Below are positions 1-8,521 of a stretch of 64,000 bases of DNA, one piece after another; the first letter of the stretch is position 1; every line of letters starts with the position of its first letter. Below the pieces are notes generated by a model. It was not told the origin of the DNA and did no database searches. It saw only the letters and a list, made by a program, of their open reading frames with translations. A program made the position numbers and the translations under genes. The DNA lies in assembly GCA_902529365.1 (NCBI GenBank), contig CABZWK010000001.1, positions 62,001 through 126,000 on the forward strand, read 5' to 3'. Source of the stretch: an uncultured Balneola sp. (GTDB taxonomy: Bacteria > Bacteroidota > Rhodothermia > Balneolales > Balneolaceae).

Positions 1-859
1 TTACCGGGTGCCCCCCAAAGGTAGTGACGTGATTGAGTGGTGGGTCATACATAAAGCTTTTGAAACGCTCACGTGAAGACACAAACGCCCCCATCGGCAT
101 TCCTCCAGACATAGCCTTTGCCAAACATAAAATATCGGGTACGACCTGGTAGTGTTCAAATGCAAAAAAGCGCCCAGTTCGTGCAAAACCTGATTGAATT
201 TCATCAAAAATTAATACCGCTCCTACATCGGTGCAGCGCTTCCTTAACGCCTTTAACCAATTGAGATGAGCTACTATCACCCCCCCTTCGCCTTGAATGG
301 GCTCAACAATGACGGCTGCTGTTTCCGTATCAATCTTAGAGAGATCTTCAATACGGTTAAAATGTAAAAACGATACTTCAGGAAGCAAGGGTAAATAAGG
401 ATCTCTGTACACATTACGACCCGTTACACTTAACGAACCGTGTGTGTCGCCATGATAGGAATTATGAAAAGCCATTAATTTTGTACGATCAGTAGATTTT
501 TTTGCCAGCTTGAGGGCCCCTTCATTTGCTTCAGTTCCACTGTTCACCAAGTAAACTTGCTCCAATGGCTCGGGCAATAACTCGACCAATTCTTTGGCAA
601 AATTCCATTGCACATCTTGGACAAACTCACCATATACCATGACATGTAGGTGCTTATCTACCTGTTCTTTAATAGCCGATACCACTGCTGGGTGACGGTG
701 GCCTAAACTACTTACAGCGATACCAGAAATAAAATCCACATAGCTTTGACCTTGCTTCGTATGTATAAATGCACCTTCTGCTTTCTCAATCTCTAGGCCT
801 ATTGGAGCATCACTCGTCTGAGCTACAAAGTGTTTAAATTGCTCTAATGAATATGACAT
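1..859 (-). CDS. Class III PLP-dependent aminotransferase (acetylornithine/ornithine-type), 5' part only
   Basis: The reading frame opens with ATG at 859 and stays open for 286 codons to the window edge, so the C-terminus is missing. Visible family features are SGTEAN at residues 107-112 (cofactor phosphate binding), an HGDTHG segment near 136-141, the FDEIQSG block with PLP-binding Asp219, and the Schiff-base lysine K248 in LAKAMSGG, followed by the TTFGGHP motif at 279-285. These place it in the fold-type I, class III aminotransferases, which move an omega- or alpha-amino group to 2-oxoglutarate. The substrate cannot be told from this part; acetylornithine, ornithine, 4-aminobutyrate or lysine are all possible. 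It is divergent from the secreted propeller gene at 1247. A -7-like TAGTTTTG lies 42 bases upstream. Family assignment is firm, substrate is not. Confidence 0.85.
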   Translation of the reverse strand, partial: MSYSLEQFKHFVAQTSDAPIGLEIEKAEGAFIHTKQGQSYVDFISGIAVSSLGHRHPAVVSAIKEQVDKHLHVMVYGEFVQDVQWNFAKELVELLPEPLEQVYLVNSGTEANEGALKLAKKSTDRTKLMAFHNSYHGDTHGSLSVTGRNVYRDPYLPLLPEVSFLHFNRIEDLSKIDTETAAVIVEPIQGEGGVIVAHLNWLKALRKRCTDVGAVLIFDEIQSGFARTGRFFAFEHYQVVPDILCLAKAMSGGMPMGAFVSSRERFKSFMYDPPLNHVTTFGGHPV

Positions 860-1246
860 ATATGTATTGAGATGGTTTGAGATTGAAAATTAGTAAAATT
901 CAAAACTAGTGAGTTTTTAAACATATATATGTTAATTATTCAGATAATGCAGGGATTACGCTATGAATCACCTTGATAGTTAAAATGTCAACCAGAAACG
1001 AGTTGAGAAGAAAAGTCCAAACCATATACCAGGAAACGTAAGTTCTGAGAAATAGGTTAAATAAATTATTAAAAATAATAGTATTTTTTTTTAAACATAA
1101 TTGTAGAAAATCGAGTCAAAGAAGCATGTGTTCAGTCAATCTGAGCTGTGATTGCATTCTATTGAATGTACTACTGTTAATAGAGGGTACATCTCGTTTA
1201 TCCAAATTATCTTAAATCACTATTCCTCAAAGAAATAATATTAATC
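860..1246. other. Intergenic region between divergent genes
   Basis: This 387-base AT-rich spacer separates the minus-strand aminotransferase from the plus-strand secreted protein. It holds a perfect 14-base palindrome, AACATATATATGTT, at 920-933, which could be an operator or simply AT-rich sequence, and the -7-like match at 901-908. I see no small gene, RNA gene or convincing terminator in it, and no clear promoter for the gene at 1247. Confidence 0.5.
901..908 (-). promoter_or_regulatory. Candidate -7 element (TAGTTTTG) for the aminotransferase gene
   Basis: On the minus strand this reads TAGTTTTG, a match to the Bacteroidota -7 consensus TAnnTTTG, 42 bases before the start at 859. There is no TTG at the expected -33 distance, so the call is weak; such matches arise by chance in AT-rich spacers. 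Confidence 0.3.
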
Positions 1247-4066
1247 ATGAAAAAATCTTATTTCCCAGCACTATTCATATTCCTTGGCACTTTAACACTA
1301 CTTTCGATTTTATTTTTACCCAATATTTGGGACAAAAGCTCAGTCAAAAGTGTCATGCTTTCAAATGGCTCTAATTTCAATCTACCTAAAATCAATAAAG
1401 CTGTAGATTACCGTGCTACAACTAATGAAGGCCGGCAAGAATATTTATTCAATCTACTTAAAGATCCGGTAAGCCAAAAAATTCCCAGAGGAATACGCTC
1501 AAGAGAGCTAAATTTTGGCCAAGAACTTGCTAAAGAATTAGCTCCAAAAGCCAAAATGCTAAATGATATGGCTTGGTCAGAAATTGGACCATATGATGTT
1601 GGCGGTAGAACGCGTGGTTTGGCTATAGATCAGCGTAACTCCAATATTTTATTGGCAGGTGGAGCTGCGGGTGGAATATGGAAAAGTACCGATGGTGGTA
1701 AATCATGGACAATCAAATCAAACCCTGGGGAAAATTTAGGCGTTACGGATATCGTACAACATCCCAACTCACCAAATACTTGGTATTATACAACGGGTGA
1801 GTACTATAGTTCAAACGACGCACGTGGTGGTGGTGGTGGAACTTATTATGGCTCTGGAATCTATAAATCCACCGATAATGGGGAGAGCTGGAATGTTATA
1901 GCCTCTACTGAGGATACCGACAACAGTTTCAACTCCCCCTTTGACTTTATTTCTGCTATCGAAATTAACCCCACCACCGGGAGCATCTTCTTTACGAGTA
2001 ATGCTTTTGGCATTTTTAGAACAACGGATGATTTTAATACCTATTCAATAGTTTTAGGTGGTTTAAATGAGCATCGATATGCCGATATAGAAATCACATC
2101 TACCGGTAAACTATATGGAGTTGTCTCTTCCGGCTTTAGTAGTAGTGAGGGGAACTCAAGCCCTGGTGTTTATGTATCAACTGACGATGGAACCAATTGG
2201 CAGGATATTACCCCTGACGATTTTCCGACTACTCATTATCGCTCTGAGATTGGAGTAGCTCCATCGTTTGAAGATCTTTTTTACTTGCTTACCGATACGG
2301 GTGGTGGAGCAAATGGACTTAGCTTTTATTTGTTTGTTACTAGTGATTTAAATTATGTAAGCGCAATTAACAGAAGTGATAATATTCCAAATTTTGGTGG
2401 TAGTGTTGGAGAGTTAAACCCTCAAGGCGGGTATAATTTGGTGTGTGTGGTTTCTCCAGAAACTCATAATACTGTATTCATTGGAGGTACTAATTTATTC
2501 CGATCGAAAAATGGCTTTGGCAGTCCAATAAATTCCAGTAACGATCCAGATATCTGGGTTGGTGGATATGCCTATGCAAACAATGTAAGCGGATACAAAA
2601 ACCATCATCCTGATCAGCATAAACTGATTTTTGATCCAAATAATCCTAAAAAAGCTTTTAGTGCCCAAGATGGTGGAATTAGCGTTACATTTGACGCTAC
2701 AGTTACCCCTGTTTCATGGAGTTTACGTGAGGATGGATACAACGTAACCCAATTCTATACAGTAAGTGTACATCCAGACTCCGCAGATAGAAGAATCATT
2801 GGCGGGACGCAAGATAACGGTTCCCCCTTCTTTAAATTTAATACTTCTGGTGATCATACTGCATCAATTGATGCATCTTCTGGGGATGGATCATTCACCT
2901 ATATGGGTAGTAATTATTTTCTGACTTCTTCACAACGTGGAAGAATCATTAGGTATAACTATAATTCAACCGGTGATCCAACTAATTGGTCTTATATTTC
3001 TCCATCTGAAGCAAATGGACAGTTGTTTATTCATCCATTTGCGGCTGACCCAACTAACGAAAATTATGTTGCCTATCCTTCTGGAAATCATATTTTCTTG
3101 AACAAAGAAATGACCACTCTTGCCCGCAATACCGGCGCAGAAAACATGAACGGTTGGTCCCGTTTGCGACATGTATCTGTTGGTTCGGGTCATACTGTTA
3201 CTGCGATAAGCTTTAGTAAGGGGCGCCCCTCCTCGCGCCTGTATCTTGGTGGAAGTTCAGACACTGGTAAACCAACAATTCTTCGCATGGATGACATGGA
3301 AGATGACAGCACATTTACCGTTACTACGATAAATGGGGCGGATGAGGGATCCTATATACATGATATCCATGTCAATCCTGAAAATGGTAATGAAGTATTG
3401 GTTGTTATATCGAACTACGAGGTAGAAAGTTTGTTCCATAGTTCTAATGGGGGTAGTACATGGACCGCTGTTGGGGGTAATTTGGAAGGTGAAAACGGTC
3501 CTTCCTTCCGAGCAGCGGCTATAGCACCGACCGATGGTGGTGGCTCTTATTATTATGCTGGTACTAGTATTGGTTTATACATGACCGATGAGCTGAATGG
3601 CGCTGATACCGAGTGGGTTCCTACAGGATTGCAAACGATGGGAGCTCCTATCATTGCCGATCTAGACTACCGGGAATCCGACGATCTGTTAGTTGCAGCA
3701 ACCCATGGTCGAGGAATATTTGTGGGTGAAGTTCCCCTCAAAGTTTCCAATGAAGAAGAACTAGCGCCCTTAACACATGGCAAGAAAATCCAACTTTTAG
3801 GTAACTATCCAAATCCTTTTAACCCAAGCACTCAGATTGCTTTCGAGTTGTCAGTGCCTGCTCGAGTTCAGCTTGATGTATATGATATTCAAGGCCGCAA
3901 AATAGCCGCGTTACTTTCAGGAAGTGTAATCTCAGCTGGTCGCCATGAACAATTATTTGATGCCGCTCGCCTATCAAGTGGTACCTATTTCTATCGATTA
4001 CAAGCTTTCAGTCTGGGGGGCGAAATGCTCATCAATACGACACGCACGATGAGTTTGGTGAAATAG
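1247..4066 (+). CDS. Secreted BNR/Asp-box beta-propeller protein with type IX-type C-terminal sorting domain
   Basis: The 939-residue protein starts with a basic, hydrophobic signal peptide (about residues 1-28). Asp-box repeats of the S-x-D-x-G-x-x-W type occur at about 147-154 (STDGGKSW), 208-215 (STDNGESW), 311-318 (STDDGTNW) and again near 730 (SSNGGSTW). This pattern is typical of sortilin/VPS10-like and sialidase-like propellers that are usually labelled glycosyl hydrolase without proof. A glycine-rich loop sits near 193-198. The last 85 or so residues form a compact beta domain beginning with GNYPNPFNPST and ending FYRLQ...TMSLVK, the type A sorting domain that directs proteins through the type IX secretion system to the cell surface or medium. 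The likely role is extracellular binding or degradation; no catalytic residues can be assigned. It stands alone and is convergent with the UbiA gene, 24 bases away. Confidence 0.8.
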   Translation: MKKSYFPALFIFLGTLTLLSILFLPNIWDKSSVKSVMLSNGSNFNLPKINKAVDYRATTNEGRQEYLFNLLKDPVSQKIPRGIRSRELNFGQELAKELAPKAKMLNDMAWSEIGPYDVGGRTRGLAIDQRNSNILLAGGAAGGIWKSTDGGKSWTIKSNPGENLGVTDIVQHPNSPNTWYYTTGEYYSSNDARGGGGGTYYGSGIYKSTDNGESWNVIASTEDTDNSFNSPFDFISAIEINPTTGSIFFTSNAFGIFRTTDDFNTYSIVLGGLNEHRYADIEITSTGKLYGVVSSGFSSSEGNSSPGVYVSTDDGTNWQDITPDDFPTTHYRSEIGVAPSFEDLFYLLTDTGGGANGLSFYLFVTSDLNYVSAINRSDNIPNFGGSVGELNPQGGYNLVCVVSPETHNTVFIGGTNLFRSKNGFGSPINSSNDPDIWVGGYAYANNVSGYKNHHPDQHKLIFDPNNPKKAFSAQDGGISVTFDATVTPVSWSLREDGYNVTQFYTVSVHPDSADRRIIGGTQDNGSPFFKFNTSGDHTASIDASSGDGSFTYMGSNYFLTSSQRGRIIRYNYNSTGDPTNWSYISPSEANGQLFIHPFAADPTNENYVAYPSGNHIFLNKEMTTLARNTGAENMNGWSRLRHVSVGSGHTVTAISFSKGRPSSRLYLGGSSDTGKPTILRMDDMEDDSTFTVTTINGADEGSYIHDIHVNPENGNEVLVVISNYEVESLFHSSNGGSTWTAVGGNLEGENGPSFRAAAIAPTDGGGSYYYAGTSIGLYMTDELNGADTEWVPTGLQTMGAPIIADLDYRESDDLLVAATHGRGIFVGEVPLKVSNEEELAPLTHGKKIQLLGNYPNPFNPSTQIAFELSVPARVQLDVYDIQGRKIAALLSGSVISAGRHEQLFDAARLSSGTYFYRLQAFSLGGEMLINTTRTMSLVK

Positions 4067-4090
4067 AATGAGGGTTTAGCAATAATCAAA

Positions 4091-4981
4091 CTATTTCAAA
4101 CTAGCATATAGATACCAAGCCGCGAATAGTATAAACAGAAGAAAGCTAAAAGATGAGAGGTATTTGATACTCATTACTTGTTTATACTCTTTTTCTGTAC
4201 CTCTTAATTTGTGGAGCACCCTATAGGTTAACGAAAAACCCGTTATAGAGGCAATAAAGAAAAATACAGCCATTCCAGAATTGATGAGCCATAAGCTGCC
4301 ACTCAGTATTATGGTCCCAAAAGAATACGTAACTAAATAATAGGCACGCACACCTTTTACCCCAATCTGTAATGCAAGCGTATGGTCTCCTCTGTGCTGG
4401 TCTTCTTCTAACTGGAACAACTGCGATATGGGGTATAAACTCACGAGTATGCTTGCTACACCGCAAGCCGCAATTAATGAAAGCAACGAAATTGACATTC
4501 CATTACTTGAAAAGTAGCCCATAAAAAAACCATTAGTACCTGTACTCAGAAAAATCACGAGCACACTTAGATAAGGATGACCCTTCCACCGAACTATAGG
4601 ACTAGAATAGGCCCAAAAAAGAAAAAAGCTAAGTAGATACACCACCATACTAGCCAAGGGCAAGGTATCTGATACAATATCGCACATTAGAAATGGCGCG
4701 GGAACCAACATTAAGAAAAAAGAGGCCCATCGCATCCATGGTCTCATAGGTGGTGGGTTTTTTAATCCCCCAATGGGGCCCTCATCTTTATCCCAATATG
4801 AATTAAACGCGGTTGCCCCACCATACAAGCCAAGATGCCAGAGTAGGAAATACTGTATAAAAAGATTAAAATCGGGCTCTTGAACAAACAAAATAGATAT
4901 ACCATAGGTGCCTGATAAAAGTAGAGTTTGGTAAGGCCATCGAAGATGTGCTATGAAATGGACTATTTGCCTAATCAACAT
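4091..4981 (-). CDS. UbiA-family membrane prenyltransferase
   Basis: This is a 296-residue polytopic membrane protein with about eight or nine hydrophobic segments. Two aspartate-rich motifs of the UbiA superfamily can be seen: NSYWDKDEG near residues 61-69 and DQHRGDHTLA near 192-201. These bind Mg2+ and the prenyl diphosphate while an aromatic or other acceptor is prenylated at the membrane. The acceptor is unknown; quinone, heme or carotenoid/bacteriochlorin pathways all use this family, and no pathway partner lies next to it. The gene is convergent with the propeller gene at its 3' end and divergent from the gene at 5141. Confidence 0.8.
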   Translation of the reverse strand: MLIRQIVHFIAHLRWPYQTLLLSGTYGISILFVQEPDFNLFIQYFLLWHLGLYGGATAFNSYWDKDEGPIGGLKNPPPMRPWMRWASFFLMLVPAPFLMCDIVSDTLPLASMVVYLLSFFLFWAYSSPIVRWKGHPYLSVLVIFLSTGTNGFFMGYFSSNGMSISLLSLIAACGVASILVSLYPISQLFQLEEDQHRGDHTLALQIGVKGVRAYYLVTYSFGTIILSGSLWLINSGMAVFFFIASITGFSLTYRVLHKLRGTEKEYKQVMSIKYLSSFSFLLFILFAAWYLYASLK

Positions 4982-5129
4982 AAGGGTAAAAAACGGGGTG
5001 ATTATAATGTGAATGTAGTGATTTAGCTAATGAGATTTTTTCACTGAATAAAAGTAATTATGGGCAAAATACTGCTGTTTAAGTTGTAGATGAAAAGGAG
5101 TTTATTCTTCGTTGATCCTTCGATTTTGT

Positions 5130-5137
5130 TATCTTTG
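5130..5137 (+). promoter_or_regulatory. Candidate -7 element (TATCTTTG) directly before an ATG
   Basis: TATCTTTG fits the Bacteroidota -7 consensus TAnnTTTG and is followed by TCC and the ATG at 5141. A TTG lies at 5112-5114, but the 15-base spacing is shorter than usual. The transcription start would fall near 5143, which argues that the in-frame ATG at 5090 is not used and that the mRNA is leaderless or nearly so. Confidence 0.45.
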
Positions 5138-5140
5138 TCC

Positions 5141-6121
5141 ATGGAAAAAAATCGCATACAAAGTACTGAAGCCATAGAGCTATTGGAAACTGAAAATATA
5201 CTTTCTTTTGAGGAGTGGACTCGTAGAAAAAAAGCCCATGAACAGCGCACAGACACCCTGCTATCAGAATATTTAGAGAATAGATCTCGACATCAAAAGC
5301 AGCCAGTGCTCGATTTCCTATTTGAATATTATCATTTTCGACCTAGCAAACTACGAAATTGGTCACCCGGAGTAGGACCGTTATTAGCATTGGATTCAAA
5401 CTTGAATTCTAATACGAACACCGCTACGCACACTACAGATGAAGATGGTGGATCACCTAGTTATCTACCGACACTAAGAGAACTTTATTTGGCCCAAGAT
5501 ATGGCCTACTTAGACCCCAAACTCTTCCCCGAAAAAAGACTCTCTTCACTTGCATGGGTGATCAAATTGCTCCATAAAACACAAGATAAAAGACCCCAAT
5601 TTGGCTGTTTTGGCCTGCATGAATGGGCAATGGTGTACCGCTCTCATGAACCTAGACACAATCAGGTTCCTTTAAGATTTAGCCATGAAAAGATTGCGGA
5701 AATTGTAGATAGCCATCATTTATTGTGTACGCACTTTGATGCTTTTCGTTTTTTTACGCCACAAGCACAGCCACTCAATCGGCACTCACTCAGCCGAGAG
5801 GTATTTGCTGAATCCGAACAGCCAGGCTGCATTCATACTAATATGGACGTCTATAAATGGGCCTATAAGTTTTATCCTTGGGTATCAAGTGAACTTATTT
5901 TAGATGCATTTGAACTAGCCTATCAAGCTCGATATATCGATATGAGAGCGAGTCCCTACGACTTAAGTTATATGGGGCTCAATCCTATTAAAATCGAGAC
6001 AGAAGCAGGAAAAAAAGAATATCGCTTAGCCCAAGAGTCCTTATCGATCAAAGCCAAAAGTATACGTGCACGGCTTATCCTTGAGCTCGAACTACTCTGG
6101 GATACCCACTCCCTTGGTTAA
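5141..6121 (+). CDS. Conserved protein of a family often labelled 3-methyladenine DNA glycosylase
   Basis: The product is 326 residues from the preferred ATG at 5141; an in-frame ATG at 5090 would add 17 residues but lies upstream of a -7-like promoter element. A block reading HEQRTDTLL...EDFLFEYY-like (here PVLDFLFEYYHFRP) followed by LRNWSPGVG matches my memory of a widespread family that databases name 3-methyladenine DNA glycosylase. I see no helix-hairpin-helix GPD motif, so that name is inherited and not demonstrated. The rest is soluble, histidine- and aromatic-rich (HEWAMVYRSHEPRHNQVPLR near 165-185, HTNMDVYKWAYKFYPW near 250) and has no signal peptide or membrane segment. It is convergent with sigma-54. 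The family call is moderate; the reaction is uncertain. Confidence 0.5.
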   Translation: MEKNRIQSTEAIELLETENILSFEEWTRRKKAHEQRTDTLLSEYLENRSRHQKQPVLDFLFEYYHFRPSKLRNWSPGVGPLLALDSNLNSNTNTATHTTDEDGGSPSYLPTLRELYLAQDMAYLDPKLFPEKRLSSLAWVIKLLHKTQDKRPQFGCFGLHEWAMVYRSHEPRHNQVPLRFSHEKIAEIVDSHHLLCTHFDAFRFFTPQAQPLNRHSLSREVFAESEQPGCIHTNMDVYKWAYKFYPWVSSELILDAFELAYQARYIDMRASPYDLSYMGLNPIKIETEAGKKEYRLAQESLSIKAKSIRARLILELELLWDTHSLG

Positions 6122-6153
6122 TGCAGTTATGAGGCTATACACATACAAACCGA

Positions 6154-7695
6154 TTAAATAATTTGCTTGCGAAGCCTAGCCACCGGTTCATTCAACTGTT
6201 CTCTATATTTACTCACCGTCCTTCTTGCGACTACATACCCTTCTTGTTTAAGGGCATCTGCAAGAGCTTGGTCACTTAGTGGATTTTTCTTGTCTTCAAG
6301 ATCAATGATTTTTTGGAGAAGGTTTTTTATTTCTCTGTTTGACACCTCTTCTCCTGACTCGGTTACTAAGCCTTCATTGAAGAAATATTTTAGTTCATAA
6401 ACCCCAAAATAGGTTTGCACATATTTCCTGTTGACTACCCTAGAAATCGTAGAAATATCCATACCTATTCGCTCTGCAATATCTTTCAAAATCATCGGTC
6501 GTAAGGCTTCACCATATTTGAAAAAATCTTCCTGCAAAGCTACGATGGTTTTCATGGTGTTCATTAACGTTCGTTGCCGTTGTCGAATGGATTCAATAAA
6601 CCATTGTGCAGAATCTAACTTAGTTTTTAGAAACTGCTGCGTTTGAGGGTCTGGACCTTCTTTTTTAGTTTTAATATTCGACCACATATCCTCATAATCG
6701 GGTGAAATTCGCAACTGTGGCGAATTTCGCTGATTTAATTTAATGACAAACTCACCAGTTTTAGATGCCTGATGGTCATTGGATTCCCAGTATACCTCAA
6801 AATCTGGGTCGATATACTGGTTATTGTGTTCATCCTCATTTTGGACAGCACCTGGTTTAGGATCCATACGCCGTATGGCATTGAAGGCTTCTTTTAAATC
6901 TTCCTCTGTCACTTCAAAACGAGTCATTATCTTTTCGAAATGTTTTTTTTCAAATAGATTCCATCCTTCTGTAACAATGCGCAGAGCCAACTTTTTACCT
7001 AGTATGTTCGCTTCAGAATAACTTAGCTGAACTTGTAAACAGTCTTGTAAATCCGTTGAGGCAATGCCCAATGGATCTAAACGTTGGATTTTTCGACGAA
7101 CCATTTCAACGTCCTCCTCGTCAACATACACTCCGTGATTGAAAGCAATATTATCTGCAATGGCTATTGCTTCTCTTCTGAAATATCCATCCTCGTCCAA
7201 TGATCCAAGAATTTGATCGGCAATTAATTGCTCATCCTCCGCTAGATTCAGTAGACTAACCTGCTGTTCTAAGTCTTCTAGTAAGGTAGAATGATAGGGA
7301 TCCGGCATATCACCAAACTCTTCATGAGATGCATTCGCATAGGTGTAGCTCTCCCCGTCATATTCGGTGTTATCCTGAAAGGTATCCCAATCCACCGTAT
7401 GTTCTTCTAAACTTTCTAACCCTTTTTCCGACGCTTGAGTGGTAGCATCCGAAAAATCCAAATCTGGGCTATCCAGGGAAGAAGAATCCATACGTTCCTG
7501 TTCGGACCGATCCCATTCTTCTTCACTTTGAACTTTTTCTAAAATTGGGTTTGTTTCAAGCTCTTCTTTTATTCGCTGCTCTAATCCTTGCGTGGTTAGC
7601 TGTAAGAGTTTTATATACTGTAGTTGCTGGGGAGATAGCTTTTGCTGCATTCCCTGCTGTAATCTTTGCCCTAAATTTTGTTGATTTCTTAGCAT
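6154..7695 (-). CDS. rpoN: RNA polymerase sigma-54 factor
   Basis: This 513-residue sigma-54 directs core polymerase to -24/-12 promoters and needs AAA+ activators to open DNA. Region I is clear at the N-terminus (QKLSPQQLQYIKLLQLTTQGLEQRI, then NPILE). An acidic region II follows at about 55-130, then the core-binding domain. The DNA-binding part contains a helix-turn-helix (DIAERIGMDISTISRVVNRK, about 405-424), and the signature RpoN box is present near the C-terminus as ARRTVSKYRE. Length is normal for the family. It lies 48 bases downstream of the DUF3109 gene on the same strand and could be cotranscribed with it. No activator gene is seen in the window. Confidence 0.97.
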   Translation of the reverse strand: MLRNQQNLGQRLQQGMQQKLSPQQLQYIKLLQLTTQGLEQRIKEELETNPILEKVQSEEEWDRSEQERMDSSSLDSPDLDFSDATTQASEKGLESLEEHTVDWDTFQDNTEYDGESYTYANASHEEFGDMPDPYHSTLLEDLEQQVSLLNLAEDEQLIADQILGSLDEDGYFRREAIAIADNIAFNHGVYVDEEDVEMVRRKIQRLDPLGIASTDLQDCLQVQLSYSEANILGKKLALRIVTEGWNLFEKKHFEKIMTRFEVTEEDLKEAFNAIRRMDPKPGAVQNEDEHNNQYIDPDFEVYWESNDHQASKTGEFVIKLNQRNSPQLRISPDYEDMWSNIKTKKEGPDPQTQQFLKTKLDSAQWFIESIRQRQRTLMNTMKTIVALQEDFFKYGEALRPMILKDIAERIGMDISTISRVVNRKYVQTYFGVYELKYFFNEGLVTESGEEVSNREIKNLLQKIIDLEDKKNPLSDQALADALKQEGYVVARRTVSKYREQLNEPVARLRKQII

Positions 7696-7743
7696 GTAAC
7701 CTGTGATAAATTTAGATCCATCCTGACTTCTCTTTTTACCGCC

Positions 7744-8457
7744 TTAATTTTTAGGCGTCGCATTGTTAATCCCTTTTTTAATATCCTCCGAGCCTGTTCT
7801 TACAGGTAATTGCTCCCTGCTTAATTTATTTAGAGGACTCTCACTGATTGATTCATTTGGTACTTTTTTCGAATACTCCGCTTTCATCGATCTAACATGT
7901 TCACAAGCAGCAATAAATTCTTCATACCAAGCTTCACCATACCTACGAATCAATGGTTTTTTTAAGAAATCTGCAAGATAGATTCCTTCTTTTTCCGCCC
8001 GATCACACGCAGCCGAACAAAGCGATGGAATATACTCATAATTAATCCACTCTATGCCACTAAGCTTTTTTATACGCAAAGGATAAAGGTGACAACTAAT
8101 GGGTTTCTCCCAATCAAATTCACTCTTATAAAAGGCATTTTGAATGGAACAGGTAGCAACTCCCTTATCAGTATACTGAACAAACACACATTCTCCTGTG
8201 GACACACAGGATAACTCAAGCTTTTGATCACCCGATTCCTGAACCAAGCCTTTAGCTGAGACCGTATCCCGCGCCTCAGCGCTCAACTCATCCTTGAGCT
8301 GTGAGTATGCCTTATTGAGCACAGCTACTTCTTTTTTGGACACAGGTGCACCAGCATCCCCAACCACACAACAAGCTCCTTTACAACGTGAAATATCACA
8401 TGCAAAACGGGCGTCTGCTATATCCTCAGATAATAAAGATTGTTGGACCATAAACAT
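7744..8457 (-). CDS. DUF3109 family cysteine-rich protein
   Basis: This 237-residue protein matches the DUF3109 family common in Bacteroidota. Cysteines cluster at C20, C25, C29 and C30 (CDISRCKGACC), with more in VSTGEC, VATCS, ISCHLYPLR and LCSAACDRA. This layout suggests a metal or iron-sulfur site, as in the related zinc/iron-chelating YkgJ-like families, but the function is unknown. The start at 8457 lies three bases after TATATTCC, a partial -7 match, and an ATG two codons further in is an alternative. It sits upstream of rpoN on the same strand and is divergent from the phosphohexomutase gene. Confidence 0.8.
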   Translation of the reverse strand: MFMVQQSLLSEDIADARFACDISRCKGACCVVGDAGAPVSKKEVAVLNKAYSQLKDELSAEARDTVSAKGLVQESGDQKLELSCVSTGECVFVQYTDKGVATCSIQNAFYKSEFDWEKPISCHLYPLRIKKLSGIEWINYEYIPSLCSAACDRAEKEGIYLADFLKKPLIRRYGEAWYEEFIAACEHVRSMKAEYSKKVPNESISESPLNKLSREQLPVRTGSEDIKKGINNATPKN

Positions 8458-8521
8458 AGTGGAATATACGAACTCGTTTTACTATCCTTTTTATTATTTT
8501 ATTTGGGTAAAATATTTAGTA

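Noticed and set aside
920-933. Perfect palindrome AACATATATATGTT as a regulator site.
   Set aside because: It is almost pure AT alternation in an AT-rich spacer, so I mention it but do not call it.
8294-8521. Upstream extension of the phosphohexomutase frame by 76 codons.
   Set aside because: It lies antisense to the DUF3109 coding region and has no family match; the ATG at 8522 gives a normal-length enzyme.
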